Shown: one piece after another, positions 13,913 through 16,328 of the stretch | Layout: each line of letters opens with the position of its first letter | How positions within the stretch are numbered: position 1 is the first letter of the stretch | Origin: Paracoccaceae bacterium | GTDB lineage: Bacteria > Pseudomonadota > Alphaproteobacteria > Rhodobacterales > Rhodobacteraceae | NCBI GenBank assembly: GCA_003500165.1 | Contig: DNSZ01000328.1 | Location: 18,361-34,688, forward strand | DNA length: 16,328 nucleotides | Reading direction: 5' to 3' | Position numbers and translations under genes: made by a program | Notes under the pieces: model-generated | Seen by the model: only the letters and a program-made list of their open reading frames with translations | What the model was told of the DNA's origin: nothing | Databases searched by the model: none

Positions 13913-15136
13913 TCAGACCTCGCCGTGCCGCGCCACCCGCCGCGCCCGCCAGATCACGAACCGCACGCAGGCGACCGAGGCCAGAGCAGACAGGAACATG
14001 ATCCATTGCAGCGGCAGCGCGCTTTGCCCGGTCAGCAGCGCCCCGGCCAGCGCTGACAGCGCGGCACCACCGCCGATCATGATCGCGCCCCCCAGCCCCG
14101 AAGCGGTGCCGGCCAGATGCGGCCGGACCGACAGCGTCCCGGCGATCGCGTTCGGCAACACCATGCCGTTGCCAAGGCCCACAAAGGTCATGAAGGCAAA
14201 GAACAGCGGCGCGGTCTTCAGCCCGGCCAGCGCGATCAGCAGCGACACGCCCAGCCCCGCGGCGCACAGCCACGCCCCCCAGACCAGCATCCGGTCGATC
14301 CCGAACCGCACCGAAAAGCGCCCCGAGACATAGTTCCCCAGCATGTAGCCCAGCGCCGGTGCGCCAAAGAACAGGCCCAGCATGGCGGGGTCGAGCCCGT
14401 ACACCTCGGACCCGACATAGGGCGCACCGCCCAGATAGGCGAAGAAGGCGCCCGACGAAAACGCCGCGGTCAGCGCATAGCCCCAGAACCGGGGCGAGGC
14501 GAACAGCTCGGGGTATTCGGCGAACTGGCGGGCAAAGCTGGCCGGCCGGGCGGTCGCCGTTTCGCCCTGATCGGCCCAGGCCAGCCAGGTCACCCCGGCG
14601 CCCATGGCAAACAGCAGCCAGAAATTCGCCTGCCAGCCGAATGCCTGGTCCAGCACCCCGCCGATGGCCGGCCCGATCATCGGAACCACCGCCATCCCCA
14701 TGGTGACATAGCCGATCCGGCTGGCCGACTCGGCCTCGCCGACCATGTCGCGGATGATGGCCCGGCCCAGCACCATGCCGGTGACGATCACCGCCTGCGC
14801 CATGCGGCACAGCAGAAAGACCTCGGCCGTCGGCGCCCAGATGCAGCCAAGCGTCGCCAAGAGGAACAGCACACCCGCCCAAAGGACGACGGGCCGCCGT
14901 CCGAACCGGTCGGAAATCGGCCCGATCACCAGCTGCAGCGCCGCATTGACCGCAAGATAAAGCGCCACCGACAGCTGCATCAGACGATAGTCGGTGTCGA
15001 AATAGACGGTCATCGACGGCAGCGAGGGAAGGAACACGTTCAGCGCCGCCGCCGACACCGCCGTCAGCAGAACCAGGGTTACAAGATGCGGGGGCGTGGT
15101 CCGGTCGAGGAACCGAACCGCGGATGCGTTGGCCAT
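13913..15136 (-). CDS. Multidrug efflux MFS transporter, Bcr/CflA type
   Basis: This 407-residue protein has about 12 predicted TM helices. MFS motif A GPISDRFGRRPV follows helix 2, RMAQAVIVTGMVLGRAIIRD matches the drug/proton antiporter motif B region, and motif C (VPMIGPAIGG) follows. The family exports drugs and some metabolites using the proton gradient. The start at 15136 gives MANASAVRFLDRTTPPHLVTLVLLTAVSAAALNVFLPSLPSM, typical of Bcr/CflA. It is convergent with DUF2125 (36 bp apart) and divergent from the prepilin gene. I see no regulator next to it. The substrate cannot be read from the sequence. Confidence 0.92.
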   Translation of the reverse strand: MANASAVRFLDRTTPPHLVTLVLLTAVSAAALNVFLPSLPSMTVYFDTDYRLMQLSVALYLAVNAALQLVIGPISDRFGRRPVVLWAGVLFLLATLGCIWAPTAEVFLLCRMAQAVIVTGMVLGRAIIRDMVGEAESASRIGYVTMGMAVVPMIGPAIGGVLDQAFGWQANFWLLFAMGAGVTWLAWADQGETATARPASFARQFAEYPELFASPRFWGYALTAAFSSGAFFAYLGGAPYVGSEVYGLDPAMLGLFFGAPALGYMLGNYVSGRFSVRFGIDRMLVWGAWLCAAGLGVSLLIALAGLKTAPLFFAFMTFVGLGNGMVLPNAIAGTLSVRPHLAGTASGLGGAIMIGGGAALSALAGALLTGQSALPLQWIMFLSALASVACVRFVIWRARRVARHGEV

Positions 15137-15471
15137 ACCGCTTTAGATACCCCAGATGGAACCCATGTCCATCCGCCCGCCCGATAGCCTGCGGTCGACC
15201 CGTCCGGCCCGGCGAGCGCGGCGATGCGGACGGCGGAACACCACGCCAGGGCCGATACAGCGCGCCCGGCACGGATGGCGCAGCCGTCTGGCCCATGCGC
15301 TTGGCACGGCATCGACATCGGCCCGTCCAGACCGGCCTTCCCGGCGCGCGTTCGCAGGCCGCGGCGGGGTGACGCAACCGGGCAACAGGGGCCCGGCTCA
15401 GCGCGTCGCCGTTCGACCGAAACAGGATTTTCTGTTACCTTTTCGGAACGATATTCGCGCAGAGACATCCG
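15137..15471. other. 335-bp intergenic region without a gene
   Basis: This holds the upstream regions of the divergent MFS and prepilin genes. I see no convincing small gene, tRNA or repeat. The right end (15421-15460) is AT-richer, with TTTTCTGTTACCTTTTCGG before GATATT (15450-15455), and may be the prepilin promoter. The ATG at 15472 has no clear ribosome site. Confidence 0.6.
15144..15171 (-). promoter_or_regulatory. Possible promoter of the MFS gene
   Basis: On the minus strand TGGACA (complement of 15166-15171) matches TTGACA at 5 of 6 positions, and TATCTA (complement of 15144-15149) follows 16 bases on. The -10 fit is poor (3 of 6). A start about 7 bases later would leave little or no leader before ATG 15136. 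Confidence 0.3.
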
Positions 15472-16167
15472 ATGTCTGCCCAGGCACCGCCCGCTGCCAA
15501 GCGCGCCCGCCGCGCGGTGACCCTGATCGAGGCGGTGCTGTTCATTTCCATCGCGCTGGCAGTGATCGTCGGCGGCCTGGTGTTCTATCGGCAGGCGACG
15601 ATCGCCCGGCAGACCGAGGAAACGGTGCGGCTGGTGCAGGCCCTTGTCGTCGAGGCGCGGGTGCCGTGGCGACAATCGGGAAACTTTCCTTCTGATCCCA
15701 ACGATCCCCGTGCCCTTGGCCGGGTGCTGCAGGCGTCGGGCGCGCTCCCGTCGAACGCCTGGGACGCGGCAAGCGGAACCATCCGCTCGCCCTGGGGGGG
15801 AAAGATATCAATCAGCAGCAGGGATCCCTTTGGCAATCTGCCGGGCACGCTGATCGTGGTCGCATTTGAAAACGCGCCAAAGATTCCCACAGAGGTCTGC
15901 GCGCGCATTGCGGTCTTCGACGGTTCGACGACAAGCGGCGTATTGGGTGACGGTATAGCCTACATGGATATGAACGTATTCCAGGCTTATGGCTCTGCAG
16001 CCTTTGCGCCAAGCGACAAGTTTGTTGCGGCCTACCCGGGGGTTACAAGTTCTGTCACTGACTGGGGTGGGTTGAATCCGGCAACGGCCGGCGAGGCGTG
16101 CAAGGGACTTGAGGAACATCTGATCAAGCACAGCGTGTCCGCCGGTTTCGCGGGGTTTGCGGCGTGA
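15472..16167 (+). CDS. Type IVb (PilS-like) major prepilin
   Basis: This 231-residue protein has a short basic leader (residues 1-15, PPAAKRARRA), then the class III signal VTLIEAVLFISIALAVIVGG with a predicted prepilin-peptidase cut after Ala15 and Glu20 at the +5 position. The position before the cut is alanine instead of the usual glycine. The hydrophobic helix (16-39) is followed by VFYRQATIARQTEETVRLVQALVVEARV and a globular domain with two cysteines (Cys143 and Cys210) that would close the C-terminal loop, as in type IVb pilins including the R64 plasmid PilS. Bases 15841-16080 are 57% G+C by hand count. The gene stands alone in the window, with no secretin, ATPase or peptidase. It could be a major or minor pilin; similarity is from motif layout. 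Confidence 0.78.
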   Translation: MSAQAPPAAKRARRAVTLIEAVLFISIALAVIVGGLVFYRQATIARQTEETVRLVQALVVEARVPWRQSGNFPSDPNDPRALGRVLQASGALPSNAWDAASGTIRSPWGGKISISSRDPFGNLPGTLIVVAFENAPKIPTEVCARIAVFDGSTTSGVLGDGIAYMDMNVFQAYGSAAFAPSDKFVAAYPGVTSSVTDWGGLNPATAGEACKGLEEHLIKHSVSAGFAGFAA

Positions 16168-16213
16168 CGCTGCCGGATGGCCATGGGGCGGGGATTTCTG
16201 GGCCGTTTCCGGG

Positions 16214-16240
16214 CCTTCGGAGTGCCGGAAGGGCGATTTT
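16214..16240 (+). terminator. Intrinsic-like terminator after the prepilin gene
   Basis: CCTTCGG (16214-16220) pairs with CCGGAAGG (16225-16232) with one bulged G and a 4-base loop (AGTG). GCGATTTT follows, ending in four T. It lies 46 bases past the stop, between convergent genes. Confidence 0.6.
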
Positions 16241-16254
16241 GAACAGAGTCCCCC

Positions 16255-16328
16255 TCATGCCAGCAGCCGTCGCCGGACCAGGAACAGGTTGCCGGGGGCG
16301 AACAGCGTGAACAGCTGCGCCCGGTTCT
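16255..16328 (-). CDS. 3' end of an unrecognised gene (continues beyond window)
   Basis: The minus strand is open from the window edge to TGA at 16255-16257, giving a C terminus NRAQLFTLFAPGNLFLVRRR and then LLA. Its hydrophobic and then basic ending suggests a membrane-associated protein. I could not assign a family, and 23 residues are too few to be sure that this is a gene. Convergent orientation with the prepilin gene and the terminator between them support it. Confidence 0.5.
   Translation of the reverse strand, partial: NRAQLFTLFAPGNLFLVRRRLLA

Noticed and set aside
13671..15377. 568-codon minus-strand frame overlapping the MFS gene
   Set aside because: It overlaps the transporter in another frame and does not form TM helices in the right pattern; the MFS frame has motifs A and C.
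15137..15471. tRNA or small RNA gene in the large intergenic gap
   Set aside because: A GTTCGA string occurs near 15412 but no cloverleaf arms or CCA-type acceptor pair with it.

Overview
The window looks like a chromosomal piece of a high-GC alphaproteobacterium, most likely of the Rhodobacterales. The supporting families are a DUF2125 protein, an IalB-family protein next to rlmN, a DUF992 secreted protein, a Rhizobium etli AnsA-type (ReAII-type) asparaginase, and an ExbB-like/OmpA-like stator pair. Species cannot be read from the sequence. I saw no rRNA, tRNA, CRISPR array, recombinase gene or complete insertion sequence.

Layout. 1-2750 (+): the end of a two-cupin protein, a cluster of three inverted repeats, a MetE C-domain-like zinc methyltransferase and an RraA-family protein. 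They look like a small metabolic cluster of unknown substrate. 2750-4928 (-): pheS and, beyond it, a small inserted islet. The last 57 codons of pheS (stop included) occur twice, once joined to the intact gene (3846-4016) and once as a detached remnant (2864-3034). Between the copies lie one lower-GC gene for an N-terminally membrane-anchored protein of unknown function and a non-coding segment with inverted repeats. 5045-6618 (-): a DUF992 secreted protein and the asparaginase. 6768-8987 (+): ialB-like, rlmN and an L,D-transpeptidase lipoprotein, tightly packed. 9077-12816 (-): a ChaC-like gamma-glutamylcyclotransferase, then an ExbB/MotA-like membrane protein and a MotB-like partner with a very long coiled coil. 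12878-13876 (+): DUF2125, divergent from the ChaC gene. 13913-15136 (-): a Bcr/CflA-type efflux transporter. 15472-16167 (+): a lone type IVb (PilS-like) prepilin. The last 74 bases are the 3' end of an unrecognised gene on the minus strand.

The most unusual feature is the pheS islet. The cargo gene starts with a GTG that overlaps the pheS TGA (GTGA). The detached tail differs from the attached tail at 5 of 171 positions, and only one of these changes an amino acid (Ala/Ser). This fits an incoming element that replaced the 3' end of an essential gene, kept the protein intact, and placed its cargo under pheS transcription and possibly translation. This is an inference from sequence layout and has not been tested. 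The second system worth attention is the ExbB/MotB-like pair, which has the conserved TM aspartate of proton-driven stators and about 450 residues of predicted coiled coil before the peptidoglycan-binding domain.
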